Below, one piece after another: positions 1 to 10,619 of a stretch of 64,000 nucleotides of DNA. Each line of letters begins with the position of its first letter. Position 1 is the first letter of the stretch. The DNA is from Anodontia alba. Its lineage: Eukaryota > Mollusca > Bivalvia > Lucinida > Lucinidae. The notes under the pieces are model-generated. The model had not been told where the DNA came from, made no database searches, and saw nothing but the letters and a program-made list of their open reading frames with translations. The position numbers and the translations under genes were made by a program. The stretch lies in the NCBI GenBank assembly GCA_964016985.1, contig OZ024827.1, positions 24,572,933 through 24,636,932 of the forward strand, written 5' to 3'.

Positions 1-132
1 AGGAATAATTAGCACTAATCGACAAAAGGACGAGCTTCCTTTAAATAAAGATACTAATAATGGCTATTTGATGAATGTATAATTGCCATGTATTTATACT
101 TTGTATGATGTTTTGATATGCCACTTTTGTTT

Positions 133-350
133 AACCTTTAACACTCTCTGAGCTAATTCAACTGATGACAAATTGGTGATATTTTTTCCTTTTTTACAGA
201 AAAGGATATGCGGTTTCATCAGGTATGATCATATATTTTCTGCCAACTGTCTTCACTGGAGACAATTTGCTAGAAATGTCTAATCCTGTTTTCTGGGGAA
301 AAATATTTCAATATGTTGTCTGCTGTAAATTTTGCACAAAGTGCTATGTG
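133..350 (+). repeat. FB-D foldback MITE, degenerate copy
   Basis: This belongs to a family with ends like AACC-TTAACACTCTCTGGGCTAATTC and a sub-terminal block resembling CCCAGAAAACAGG then TGACATTTCATG. Here the left half is diverged, but the right half keeps GGAGACAATTTGCTAGAAATG and TCCTGTTTTCTGGGGAAAAA, then TTGTCTGCTG, the mirror of the left end. It ends at a second AACCTTTAA, where the next foldback begins. Confidence 0.6.
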
Positions 351-352
351 TT

Positions 353-504
353 AACCTTTAAAGCGCCAAGAAAAAATTGTAGCAGATGACATTCATTTTT
401 ATTTTTTTTTTTTTTTATTTTTCAGAGGAAACAGGTCTTAACATTTCATGTGAATCGTCTGCCAAGCAGACGATTCACATGAAATGTCGACTTTTTTTTC
501 TCTA

Positions 505-535
<31 letters not shown>

Positions 536-572
536 GTCGTCTGCTGCAGTTGTGATTGGCGCTTTAAGGGTT
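353..572 (+). repeat. FB-E foldback MITE, nearly complete
   Basis: The ends are inverted (AACCTTTAAAGCGCCAA left, TTGGCGCTTTAAGGGTT right). The core is a perfect hairpin built on TTTCATGTGAATCGTCTGC and its complement. The layout matches FB-D (GCAGACGACAT near the ends, TTTTTCAGA...AAACAGG in the arms) but the hairpin sequence differs. A (TAA)n tract lies in the right arm at about 506-532. Confidence 0.7.
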
Positions 573-1177
573 AGAGGAATGGCCAAAGCTATAAGTGACG
601 TTACTAAGAAAAAATCGTAATCATGACGCACACCCACCAAAAGGTACTGAAAGACGAAAATCTAAACAAACAACAACCAAGCAAACTGGCATATTTACAC
701 AAACCGACGCAACAACAAAGTAGAAAGCAACACAGCAAACGCATTGACAGGGTCAACAGAACAATTTACATCGACGTTGATGCGACGTTGCATAAACGTC
801 ATGTTCCCGCTGTGAATGTGTGCTCTGTTCGCGTACGAGTCGTGTACACCATCAGAGAAACATCATGATAAAGCACGTATCATCATAAACACCAAAAAGT
901 GAAATAAAGTGGAGAGCGCTATGTCGATTTGCCACAAGAGCAAAAGAGATCCTCAAGTTGGAGCACGATGGGTCAACTATAGTCAACCAACGAAAGTCAA
1001 GATTCAAGCTTCTAATGAAAATGATAAAGAATTTGTACAAACATTTTTACCTAAAACTGAGAAAATTTGCAATTTGAAATAAAATGTTTTGTGGAGATAC
1101 ACTTCAAGTCAGGGCAGGGCAGGGTACATTGCAAACATACAAATCTGGTTGTGGTAGTACTCTGGCTATTATAGAGA
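573..1177. other. No recognised feature
   Basis: This is AT-rich single-copy-looking sequence. Short open frames exist on both strands (up to 81 codons) but show no domain, codon bias or splice pattern that I can support. Confidence 0.5.
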
Positions 1178-1251
1178 TAGAGATGTATTTGTAGTGAGGG
1201 GGTGACCATCAACGGCGATTCCACTGCCTAACTGTAGCAATGAGAATTAAT

Positions 1252-1531
1252 CATCACGAAAACACGCCTATATAATTTTGACCCCTTTGAACCCCATTTT
1301 TATATAGTAAAACTGGGGTTTACAGGGTTATACATTATTTTCATATTTCTGTTCGAAAACAAAGATTGTAGGTACTCATTAGAACCGCCTCGCCGAGTCG
1401 GTTCTAACGTGTACCCACAATCTATGTTCTGAGCAGAAATATAAAAAAAATTTCAGAGTTTTTTATCTGAAAATTTTCAGTTTTTGGAGGTGAAATTTTC
1501 TATATATTTGAATGGGCGTGTTTTCGTAATG
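1252..1531 (+). mobile_element. FB-A foldback MITE, copy 1 (reference description)
   Basis: FB-A is about 280 bp. The left end reads CATCACGAAAACACGCC and the right end is its inverse (GGCGTGTTTTCGTAATG, degenerate GG at the inner edge here). The left arm carries a smaller inverted pair, AACCCCATTTTTATATAG / TAAAACTGGGGTT. The centre is a palindrome with roughly 34-bp arms: ACATAGATTGTGGGTACTCG, then TTAGAACCGCCTCG, one unpaired base, then the complement; similarity continues outward through TTTCTGCTCAAA. There is no coding capacity, so it is non-autonomous. In this copy the left arm reads AAGATTGTAGGTACTCATTAG, so the stem has several mismatches. Confidence 0.9.
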
Positions 1532-1579
1532 TGTTGACGCTTATATTGTTAGCAACTATATAAGTGAAGATATCTAGGA

Positions 1580-1790
1580 CATGCAACAATTGCATCAATT
1601 ACAAAGCACAGCTCTTTCGAGGCACCAAAAGAAGGAGAGATGAGGAGCAAGTAAGGACACCTCAAACCACAGACGCATAAACAAAGAAGAACTGCAAAAG
1701 AGGAACCACAATGGAATGGTCAGCAGACAAACTACTTGGAGCTGGGATGGAGGAGCTAAAACCAGTTTTACTCGTCAAGACCTCACCCTC
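1580..1790 (+). repeat. Repeat X fragment, unit 1
   Basis: It contains CACAGCTCTTTCGAGGCACC, then AAGAACTGCAAAAGAGGAACC and AATGGAATGGTCAG. The same blocks recur, diverged, near 55.78-56.20 kb and in reverse near 25.1, 35.2, 46.1 and 58.4 kb. It recurs in tandem units 2 and 3 at about 4351-4561 and 7122-7332. Class unknown. Confidence 0.55.
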
Positions 1791-1930
1791 AATTTTGATG
1801 CAGTTCCAAATTTCCAAATTACAAATATACAGTGAACCATCGTTACAACGACAGCATTTGTTCCCAAAGATGTTGCTATTATTATGACTTTGCTGTTGTA
1901 AAGAATCCTTAATGAACAGAATGATATATA

Positions 1931-3269
1931 CGAGGGATGTTCGAAATGAATTGCTTATTTCTATCTGGAGACTTCAAATTTCAAGTTAGCCCAAAAGTAC
2001 TCATTTCATGCCCTCGAAGTACTCCCCGTGGCTAGAAATGCAAAGTTTCAGCCGATGTATCCATTTCTTGAAGGCGTCACGGTACGCTGATTTGGGCACA
2101 GTAATAAGGTACTGATGAATGGCAGATCCAAGTGCCTGTCGGGACTGGTATTTCCGCCCAGCAAGGAATGCTTTCAATTTCGGAAACAAAAAGAAATCAC
2201 ATGGGGCAAGGTCTGGGGAATACGGGGGTGAGGCAAAACAGTTACTTTTTCTTTCTTCAAAAACGCCGTAACTATTGCGGAGGTATGAGCTGGGCCATTG
2301 TCATGTAGAAGACGGACATGTTTAAAACCAGTAGCAGGGCGTCGTTTCTGATAATACTTTTTCAGTTTCTTCAGTACTACGTCTTTGTAGTACTTTCCGG
2401 TGATGCTTTTGCCCTTTTTCACTGACACTTTTATTGCGACTCCTTCACCAGAGAAGAAGGTTGCATACAAAACCTTCTTTGTACTCAAAGAACGTTTGGC
2501 AATTATTGGGCGTTTGCTGTGTTTAGTGGCCCAGATCTTATTGCTAACCTTTCTGACGGGCTCAAAATAATGGACCCAGGTTTCATCACCTGTGACGACA
2601 TTGGCAAACTGCTTTTTGTCATATTTTGGAAACATTTGAAGCAGCTTTTTGGCCACTTTAACCCGTTGCCTCTTTTGCTCGTCAGTCAACAGATGTGGCA
2701 CCTATCTAGCAGAAATCTTTCTGACTTTCAAATGCTTCTTCAAAATAAGGTGAACCGTTGAAAGTGATATGCCTACCTTTCGTGCAATATCACGAACTGT
2801 AAATCTGGCATCTCCTTCAATGATTTCCTTTATTTTGGAAACGATTTCTTTACGAGATGCAGATTTTGGCCTACCTGATTTCGGTGCATTTTTGATGGAC
2901 TCTACACCAGACTCAGATTTCTTTTTCCACCGCCGAACTGTGTCATAAGACACACAAGAAGGTCCAAAAGCAGTAGAAATTTCAGTCATCAGCTTCTTCA
3001 AAGAACAACCAAGTTTTGAGCGAGCTTTGATGTAAGCCCGTATTTCATCTTTTTTGTCGACGCTTCTACCAACCATTTTTACTGCAGTGGTCAATGACTG
3101 CGTGTATTCAAATGGCAAATTTTATGTCTTACACTTAGTCTAACATGTACATTTATACACCATTGTGTAGATATTGAATAACCCTATACAGGTATGTATT
3201 GGTTTTTATCGTGCCCCACGTGGATATCGAGCTAGAGGACAATACGCAATTCATTTCGAACATCCCTCG
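1931..3269 (-). mobile_element. mariner element M1
   Basis: Both ends carry the inverted repeat CGAGGGATGTTCGAAATGAA (the match continues through TTGC), with TA dinucleotides outside (1929-1930 and 3270-3271). The length of 1,339 bp is typical of mariner. The transposase is on the minus strand and is broken. It lies inside a pogo-like MITE and was copied with it by tandem amplification. Confidence 0.95.
2001..3118 (-). pseudogene. mariner transposase, broken (M1)
   Basis: A full frame would be about 372 codons counted from the upstream ATG; the likely real start is the MVGR methionine 14 codons later. The N-terminal third carries two helix-turn-helix segments that bind the inverted repeats in this family, with an SGRPKS AT-hook-like linker. 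The catalytic part shows TGDETW, HDNGPAHT and, in sister copies, YSPDLAP-CDF. Asp178, Asp273 and Asp308 are spaced 34 residues apart between the second and third, the DD34D signature of mariner. Two lesions are visible. Codon 139 (Trp in M4) is TAG at about 2702-2704. One G is missing from the G-run near 2223-2228, which shifts frame after VLPHP, just before Asp308. This copy cannot make active enzyme. Confidence 0.93.
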
Positions 3270-3271
3270 TA

Positions 3272-3499
3272 CGTTAGAATACCTTGTTTTATGCTTATTT
3301 CCGCATAGAACATATATTTTGGATAATTATAAACATAATCCAAAACATATGTTGCTTGAAGTTTTAATGCGATGTTCTTGCATAATTATTCACTTACTGT
3401 CACCTCCTTAGCGAAGGTTTCGTGACAGTCATTTTGTCATTATAACGAATTTGTCACTGTCAACTTCGATCAAATGATCGAGATACATTGCTACAGGAA
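3272..3499 (+). other. Right part of the pogo-like host repeat and its decayed end
   Basis: The sequence continues the repeat that the mariner interrupts (TGCTTATTTCCGCATAGAACATA, compare 34725-34755). It then runs through a decayed TCGTTATAACGA-like end into FB-D sequence. No gene is seen. Confidence 0.5.
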
Positions 3500-3695
3500 A
3501 TTCTCTGTTGGTAAATTCAGCAGACAACAAATTGATGGTATTTTCTCATTTTTCCCCAGAAAACAAGATTTGACTTTTCATGCAAATTGTTGCCATTGGA
3601 GGCAATATACATGAAATGTCAAAATCTAGGAAAAAAATAGAAAACTATTTCCATATGTCGTCTGCTGAATTTTTTACCCAGAAAGCTTAGCGTTA
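3500..3695 (+). repeat. FB-D fragment, unit 1
   Basis: It runs from GTAAATTCAGCAGACAAC to TCGTCTGCTGAATTTTTTAC, which are inverted. The inner block is CCCCAGAAAACAAGATTTGA and a hairpin on CAAATTGTTGCCATTGGAGGC. The three tandem copies differ by single bases. Confidence 0.65.
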
Positions 3696-4022
3696 TTTTT
3701 TTTATACAGACAGTTTAATCTCTCTGAACAATGACTGATTCAGCCAAGTACTGCCTTGAGTATTCTGTACTCAACGCCACTATCTTAGAAGTTGTAATAC
3801 AGCCCTTTATGTCAGAATAAGAGGCAAATAAGTGGGGGATTCGATTTAAGAGACCGCTAAGAACACATGATTTAGTACCGCGAAGCTATCAAATGAAATA
3901 TCGGCCTAATTATTCGAACATCTTCTTACCGTACTTGTCAGGAAATTCTAGAGATGTATTTGTAGTGAGGGGGTGACCATCAACGGCGATTCCACTGCCT
4001 AACTGTAGCAATGAGAATTAAT

Positions 4023-4302
4023 CATCACGAAAACACGCCTATATAATTTTGACCCCTTTGAACCCCATTTTTATATAGTAAAACTGGGGTTTACAGGGTT
4101 ATACATTATTTTCATATTTCTGTTCGAAAACAAAGATTGTAGGTACTCATTAGAACCGCCTCGCCGAGTCGGTTCTAACGTGTACCCACAATCTATGTTC
4201 TGAGCAGAAATATAAAAAAAATTTCAGAGTTTTTTATCTGAAAATTTTCAGTTTTTGGAGGTGAAATTTTCTATATATTTGAATGGGCGTGTTTTCGTAA
4301 TG
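4023..4302 (+). mobile_element. FB-A copy 2 (tandem unit 2)
   Basis: Essentially identical to copy 1, including its imperfect left hairpin arm, because it was amplified as part of the 2,771-bp unit rather than by its own movement. Confidence 0.9.
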
Positions 4303-4701
4303 TGTTGACGCTTATATTGTTAGCAACTATATAAGTGAAGATATCTAGGACATGCAACAATTGCATCAATTACAAAGCACAGCTCTTTCGAGGCACCAAA
4401 AGAAGGAGAGATGAGGAGCAAGTAAGGACACCTCAAACCACAGACGCATAAACAAAGAAGAACTGCAAAAGAGGAACCACAATGGAATGGTCAGCAGACA
4501 AACTACTTGGAGCTGGGATGGAGGAGCTAAAACCAGTTTTACTCGTCAAGACCTCACCCTCAATTTTGATGCAGTTCCAAATTTCCAAATTACAAATATA
4601 CAGTGAACCATCGTTACAACGACAGCATTTGTTCCCAAAGATGTTGCTATTATAATGAATTTGCTGTTGTAAAGAATCCTTAATGAACAGAATGATATAT
4701 A

Positions 4702-6041
4702 CGAGGGATGTTCGAAATGAATTGCTTATTTCTATCTGGAGACTTCAAATTTCAAGTTAGCCCAAAAGTACTCATTTCATGCCCTCGAAGTACTCCCCGT
4801 GGCTAGAAATGCAAAGTTTCAGCCGATGTATCCATTTCTTGAAGGCGTCACGGTACGCTGATTTGGGCACAGTAATAAGGTACTGATGAATGGCAGATCC
4901 AAGTGCCTGTCGGGACTGGTATTTCCGCCCAGCAAGGAATGCTTTCAATTTCGGAAACAAAAAGAAATCACATGGGGCAAGGTCTGGGGAATACAGGGGG
5001 TGAGGCAAAACAGTTACTTTTTCTTTCTTCAAAAACGCCGTAACTATTGCGGAGGTATGAGCTGGGCCATTGTCATGTAGAAGACGGACATGTTTAAAAC
5101 CAGTAGCAGGGCGTCGTTTCTGATAATACTTTTTCAGTTTCTTCAGTACTACGTCTTTGTAGTACTTTCCGGTGATGCTTTTGCCCTTTTTCACTGACAC
5201 TTTTATTGCGACTCCTTCACCAGAGAAGAAGGTTGTATACAAAACCTTCTTTGTACTCAAAGAACGTTTGGCAATTATTGGGCGTTTGCTGTGTTTAGTG
5301 GCCCAGATCTTATTGCTAACCTTTCTGACGGGCTCAAAATAATGGACCCAGGTTTCATCACCTGTGACGACATTGGCAAACTGCTTTTTGTCATATTTTG
5401 GAAACATTTGAAGCAGCTTTTTGGCCACTTTAACCCGTTGCCTCTTTTGCTCGTCAGTCAACAGATGTGGCACCTATCTAGCAGAAATCTTTCTGACTTT
5501 CAAATGCTTCTTCAAAATAAGGTGAACCGTTGAAAGTGATATGCCTACCTTTCGTGCAATATCACGAACTGTAAATCTGGCATCTCCTTCAATGATTTCC
5601 TTTATTTTGGAAACGATTTCTTTACGAGATGCAGATTTTGGCCTACCTGATTTCGGTGCATTTTTGATGGACTCTACACCAGACTCAGATTTCTTTTTCC
5701 ACCGCCGAACTGTGTCATAAGACACACAAGAAGGTCCAAAAGCAGTAGAAATTTCAGTCATCAGCTTCTTCAAAGAACAACCAAGTTTTGAGCGAGCTTT
5801 GATGTAAGCCCGTATTTCATCTTTTTTGTCGACGCTTCTACCAACCATTTTTACTGCAGTGGTCAATGACTGCGTGTATTCAAATGGCAAATTTTATGTC
5901 TTACACTTAGTCTAACATGTACATTTATACACCATTGTGTAGATATTGAATAATCCTATACAGGTATGTATTGGTTTTTATCGTGCCCCACGTGGATATC
6001 GAGCTAGAGGACAATACGCAATTCATTTCGAACATCCCTCG
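4702..6041 (-). mobile_element. mariner element M2
   Basis: Same ends and TA flanks as M1. It is a tandem-amplified copy of one insertion, since the flanking pogo-like MITE is also the same. Confidence 0.95.
4772..5890 (-). pseudogene. mariner transposase with one nonsense codon (M2)
   Basis: The frame is intact on both sides of a single TAG at codon 139 (about 5474-5476), giving blocks of 138 and 233 codons. Unlike M1, the frame before the third Asp is kept, so the catalytic triad with 34-residue spacing is visible; PHPPYS in M4 reads PHPLYS here. The stop is shared by all three tandem copies, which places it before or at the start of the amplification. A private change is Thr for Ala in VLYTTFF. 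The C-terminal block retains all three Asp but lacks the DNA-binding part, so it is not expected to transpose alone. Confidence 0.92.
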
Positions 6042-6270
6042 TACGTTAGAATACCTTGTTTTATGCTTATTTCCGCATAGAACATATATTTTGGATAATT
6101 ATAAACATAATCCAAAACATATGTTGCTTGAAGTTTTAATGCGATGTTCTTGCATAATTATTCACTTACTGTCACCTCCTTAGCGAAGGTTTCGTGACAG
6201 TCATTTTGTCATTATAACGAATTTGTCACTGTCAACTTCGATCAAATGATCGAGATACATTGCTACAGGA

Positions 6271-6466
6271 AATTCTCTGTTGGTAAATTCAGCAGACAAC
6301 AAATTGATGGTATTTCTCATTTTTCCCCAGAAAACAAGATTTGACTTTTCATGCAAATTGTTGCCATTGGAGGCAATATACATGAAATGTCAAAATCTAG
6401 GAAAAAAATAGAAAAGTATTTCCATATGTCGTCTGCTGAATTTTTTACCCAGAAAGCTTAGCGTTA
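6271..6466 (+). repeat. FB-D fragment, unit 2
   Basis: Copy of the unit-1 fragment; it has one T fewer in the TATTTCTC tract and GAAAAGTATT in place of GAAAACTATT. Confidence 0.65.
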
Positions 6467-6793
6467 TTTTTTTTATACAGACAGTTTAATCTCTCTGAAC
6501 AATGACTGATTCAGCCAAGTACTGCCTTGAGTATTCTGTACTCAACGCCACTATCTTAGAAGTTGTAATACAGCCCTTTATGTCAGAATAAGAGGCAAAT
6601 AAGTGGGGGATTCGATTTAAGAGACCGCTAAGAACACATGATTTAGTACCGCGAAGCTATCAAATGAAATATCGGCCTAATTATTCGAACATCTTCTTAC
6701 CGTACTTGTCAGGAAATTCTAGAGATGTATTTGTAGTGAGGGGGTGACCATCAACGGCGATTCCACTGCCTAACTGTAGCAATGAGAATTAAT

Positions 6794-7073
6794 CATCACG
6801 AAAACACGCCTATATAATTTTGACCCCTTTGAACCCCATTTTTATATAGTAAAACTGGGGTTTACAGGGTTATACATTATTTTCATATTTCTGTTCGAAA
6901 ACAAAGATTGTAGGTACTCATTAGAACCGCCTCGCCGAGTCGGTTCTAACGTGTACCCACAATCTATGTTCTGAGCAGAAATATAAAAAAAAATTCAGAG
7001 TTTTTTATCTGAAAATTTTCAGTTTTTGGAGGTGAAATTTTCTATATATTTGAATGGGCGTGTTTTCGTAATG
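6794..7073 (+). mobile_element. FB-A copy 3 (tandem unit 3)
   Basis: Matches copies 1 and 2, with one A/T change in the A-run after the hairpin (about 6984-6993). Confidence 0.9.
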
Positions 7074-7472
7074 TGTTGACGCTTATATTGTTAGCAACTA
7101 TATAAGTGAAGATATCTAGGACATGCAACAATTGCATCAATTACAAAGCACAGCTCTTTCGAGGCACCAAAAGAAGGAGAGATGAGGAGCAAGTAAGGAC
7201 ACCTCAAACCACAGACGCATAAACAAAGAAGAACTGCAAAAGAGGAACCACAATGGAATGGTCAGCAGACAAACTACTTGGAGCTGGGATGGAGGAGCTA
7301 AAACCAGTTTTACTCGTCAAGACCTCACCCTCAATTTTGATGCAGTTCCAAATTTCCAAATTACAAATATACAGTGAACCATCGTTACAACGACAGCATT
7401 TGTTCCCAAAGATGTTGCTATTATAATGAATTTGCTGTTGTAAAGAATCCTTAATGAACAGAATGATATATA

Positions 7473-8812
7473 CGAGGGATGTTCGAAATGAATTGCTTAT
7501 TTCTATCTGGAGACTTCAAATTTCAAGTTAGCCCAAAAGTACTCATTTCATGCCCTCGAAGTACTCCCCGTGGCTAGAAATGCAAAGTTTCAGCCGATGT
7601 ATCCATTTCTTGAAGGCGTCACGGTACGCTGATTTGGGCACAGTAATAAGGTACTGATGAATGGCAGATCCAAGTGCCTGTCGGGACTGGTATTTCCGCC
7701 CAGCAAGGAATGCTTTCAATTTCGGAAACAAAAAGAAATCACATGGGGCAAGGTCTGGGGAATACAGGGGGTGAGGCAAAACAGTTACTTTTTCTTTCTT
7801 CAAAAACGCCGTAACTATTGCGGAGGTATGAGCTGGGCCATTGTCATGTAGAAGACGGACATGTTTAAAACCAGTAGCAGGGCGTCGTTTCTGATAATAC
7901 TTTTTCAGTTTCTTCAGTACTACGTCTTTGTAGTACTTTCCGGTGATGCTTTTGCCCTTTTTCACTGACACTTTTATTGCGACTCCTTCACCAGAGAAGA
8001 AGGTTGCATACAAAACCTTCTTTGTACTCAAAGAACGTTTGGCAATTATTGGGCGTTTGCTGTGTTTAGTGGCCCAGATCTTATTGCTAACCTTTCTGAC
8101 GGGCTCAAAATAATGGACCCAGGTTTCATCACCTGTGACGACATTGGCAAACTGCTTTTTGTCATATTTTGGAAACATTTGAAGCAGCTTTTTGGCCACT
8201 TTAACCCGTTGCCTCTTTTGCTCGTCAGTCAACAGATGTGGCACCTATCTAGCAGAAATCTTTCTGACTTTCAAATGCTTCTTCAAAATAAGGTGAACCG
8301 TTGAAAGTGATATGCCTACCTTTCGTGCAATATCACGAACTGTAAATCTGGCATCTCCTTCAATGATTTCCTTTATTTTGGAAACGATTTCTTTACGAGA
8401 TGCAGATTTTGGCCTACCTGATTTCGGTGCATTTTTGATGGACTCTACACCAGACTCAGATTTCTTTTTCCACCGCCGAACTGTGTCATAAGACACACAA
8501 GAAGGTACAAAAGCAGTAGAAATTTCAGTCATCAGCTTCTTCAAAGAACAACCAAGTTTTGAGCGAGCTTTGATGTAAGCCCGTATTTCATCTTTTTTGT
8601 CGACGCTTCTACCAACCATTTTTACTGCAGTGGTCAATGACTGCGTGTATTCAAATGGCAAATTTTATGTCTTACACTTAGTCTAACATGTACATTTATA
8701 CACCATTGTGTAGATATTGAATAACCCTATACAGGTATGTATTGGTTTTTATCGTGCCCCACGTGGATATCGAGCTAGAGGACAATACGCAATTCATTTC
8801 GAACATCCCTCG
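7473..8812 (-). mobile_element. mariner element M3
   Basis: Third tandem copy, with the same ends and TA flanks. Confidence 0.95.
7543..8661 (-). pseudogene. mariner transposase with one nonsense codon (M3)
   Basis: Same TAG at codon 139 (about 8245-8247) and same blocks of 138 and 233 codons as M2. Its private change is FVPS for FGPS in the first helix-turn-helix region. The PHPLYS change is shared with M2, which supports M2 and M3 as the most recent duplicates. All three catalytic Asp are present in the downstream block. Confidence 0.92.
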
Positions 8813-9041
8813 TACGTTAGAATACCTTGTTTTATGCTTATTTCCGCATAGAACATATATTTTGGATAATTATAAACATAATCCAAAACATATGTTGCTT
8901 GAAGTTTTAATGCGATGTTCTTGCATAATTATTCACTTACTGTCACCTCCTTAGCGAAGGTTTCGTGACAGTCATTTTGTCATTATAACGAATTTGTCAC
9001 TGTCAACTTCGATCAAATGATCGAGATACATTGCTACAGGA

Positions 9042-9237
9042 AATTCTCTGTTGGTAAATTCAGCAGACAACAAATTGATGGTATTTTCTCATTTTTCCCC
9101 AGAAAACAAGATTTGACTTTTCATGCAAATTGTTGCCATTGGAGGCAATATACATGAAATGTCAAAATCTAGGAAAAAAATAGAAAACTATTTCCATATG
9201 TCGTCTGCTGAATTTTTTACCCAGAAAGCTTAGCGTT
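9042..9237 (+). repeat. FB-D fragment, unit 3
   Basis: Same as the unit-1 fragment; the tandem array ends about 250 bp further on. Confidence 0.65.
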
Positions 9238-9593
9238 ATTTTTTTTATACAGACAGTTTAATCTCTCTGAACAATGACTGATTCAGCCAAGTACTGCCTT
9301 GAGTATTCTGTACTCAACGCCACTATCTTAGAAGTTGTAATACAGCCCTTTATGTCAGAATAAGAGGCAAATAAGTGGGGGATTCGATTTAAGAGACCGC
9401 TAAGAACACATGATTTAGTACCGCGAAGCTATCAAATGAAATATCGGCCTAATTATTCGAACATCTTCTTACCGTACTTGTCAGGAAATTTCTACAGATC
9501 CCTATTAGTACCTGTAGATGTGTCTGGATGGGCAGGCTGATCCGGGAATTGGCTGCGTGCATCTACTTCGAAGACGCTGCATGTTTATACTTA

Positions 9594-9870
9594 AGCGTTA
9601 CCACTCTCAGGGCTAATTCAGCAAAGGATATATTGATATTGATGAATTTTTTCGTACTTTTCCCAGAAAACAGGATGTGACATTTCATGCAAACTGCCCA
9701 GCGGGCACACGACGTTGACACAACGTCGATTCAACGTTGATTCAACGTCTTGACGTTGAATCAACGTTGAATCGACGTTGTTTCAACGCCGTGTATCTGC
9801 TGGGTGTCTTCACTGAAGCCATGAAATGTCAAAATATATTTTCTGAAACAATTTTTTTTCAATATGTCAT
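9594..9870 (+). repeat. FB-D copy hosting a nested palindrome
   Basis: The left part runs from GCGTTACCACTCTCAGGGC to TGACATTTCATGCAAACTG. The right part resumes TGTCTTCACTG...GAAATGTCAAAATATATTTTC. The 9697-9804 palindrome interrupts it exactly in the hairpin core. Confidence 0.65.
9697..9804. mobile_element. CCCAGC-ended palindrome made of CAACGTTGA units
   Basis: This 108-bp segment starts CCCAGCGGGCACACGACGTTG and ends with a matching CTGCTGGG. Between these are repeated ACGTTGA/TCAACGT words that make it self-complementary almost throughout. The host FB-D sequence reads AAACTG before and TGTCTTC after, so TG is duplicated (2 bp). Confidence 0.65.
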
Positions 9871-10158
9871 CTACGCATAACTGAAGACAAATTAACTGTT
9901 GCTTGGTTCCAAATACCCTTTATATTGATGATAATTATGTTCGTAATGTGATATAAACAGAGCGGAGGCCAAGATCAGCCTTTGTATCTGTCTGGTCTTT
10001 TAAAGGTATGTGTTTTTATTACCGTAGTAAGTCTTCTTATTCGGACAGAAATATCTTAGCAAACAGTGTAGACCCTGACACAGTTTGCCACTGATCCAGC
10101 AGTTTTTGGGTCGATTGTTTACAATCGAGCCGTAGTATACTAACACCAAAATAGTTGA
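9871..10158. other. Unassigned, with an FB-B fragment at 10053-10090
   Basis: Only the half-hairpin GCAAACAGTGTAGACCCTG is recognisable; the rest shows nothing I can name. Confidence 0.4.
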
Positions 10159-10383
10159 CATTCTTTCGTGGAGATTGATCATGAAATATTTTCTACGGTC
10201 ATTCTCTCCCTTCCGCTGATTCAAGAAGGGCAGTTGTCAGTTTCTGGCGAAAGAATGTGCACAATACTGGTTAATCGCTTAGAGGACTAAGCCTGCCCAG
10301 TAAACATGTGGTCAGGTAAACTGACCGCGCTCGACATGACCCCATTGGATTGACTGGGCCGTAAAACCTAAACACAAACAAAC
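10159..10383 (+). mobile_element. SINE-B, 5'-truncated copy
   Basis: The body from ACATTCTTTCGTGGAGATTG to the A-rich tail AACCTAAACACAAACAAAC matches 62543-62770 closely. The tRNA-like head is missing, as expected for 5' truncation during reverse transcription. Confidence 0.8.
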
Positions 10384-10552
10384 CTAAATAGTTGTCCACG
10401 TGATTATCAATCACCAATGTAATCAAACCGCGCGTAAGATCCAGGTACATGTAACGGTTTTTTATAAGCGCGGTATTCTTGTCGCTGTGAGGTCGGAATG
10501 CTGTTGATAGAGGATTATCGGTCAAACATGGACTGGGACATTCGGGACATTG

Positions 10553-10619
10553 GCAAACAGTGCAGACCCAGATCAGACGCCGCGATACGCGGCGTCTGAT
10601 TAGGGTCTGCACTGTTTGC
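10553..10619. repeat. FB-B hairpin, near perfect
   Basis: A 67-bp inverted repeat: GCAAACAGTGCAGACCCAG, an inner arm CAGACGCCGCG, a loop ATA, then the complement ending CTGCACTGTTTGC. It has no coding content. Confidence 0.85.

Larger units (their letters stand above)
1830..3480 (+). mobile_element. pogo/Tigger-like MITE (T) split by mariner, unit 1
   Basis: The left part (1830-1928) begins TA-CAGTGAACC-TCGTTACAACGACA-like sequence and the right part follows the mariner at 3272. An unsplit relative lies at 34606-34955, where the sequence around the insertion point is continuous. CAG ends and TA flanks fit the pogo/Tigger group of Tc1/mariner elements (family knowledge). The right end is decayed, so 3480 is approximate. 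The same arrangement recurs at about 4601-6252 and 7372-9023. Confidence 0.7.
1178..9490 (+). repeat. Three tandem copies of a 2,771-bp unit
   Basis: Unit boundaries fall at 1178, 3949 and 6720 (spacing 2,771 bp each time) and the array ends at about 9490. Each unit contains, in order, an FB-A MITE, part of repeat X, a pogo-like MITE split by a mariner, and an FB-D fragment. The copies differ at only a handful of bases, so the array is young. Copies 2 and 3 share changes absent from copy 1 (TACA before the G-run near 4992 and 7764; ATAATGAA near 4651), so they are closest relatives. Junctions share only about 2 bp (TA) with the outer flanks, which suggests a non-homologous start followed by unequal exchange. 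An assembly artefact cannot be excluded. Confidence 0.92.

Noticed and set aside
446..640. 64-codon minus-strand frame with a run of Tyr
   Set aside because: The Tyr run is a translated (TAA)n tract inside an FB-E foldback; no gene.
623..868. 81-codon plus-strand frame
   Set aside because: Lysine/glutamine-rich, no recognisable domain, no homologous segment in the window; expected by chance in AT-rich DNA.
2519..2761. 80-codon plus-strand frame in each mariner
   Set aside because: Antisense shadow of the transposase.
3199..3411. 70-codon frame found three times
   Set aside because: It crosses the mariner end into the pogo-like repeat; its repetition is due to the tandem array.
1178..9490. 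CRISPR-like array of regularly spaced repeats
   Set aside because: The spacing is 2.77 kb, with transposon content in a eukaryotic context; this is a tandem segmental array.
10271..10612. 113-codon minus-strand frame
   Set aside because: It runs through SINE-B body and an FB-B hairpin; repeat-derived.
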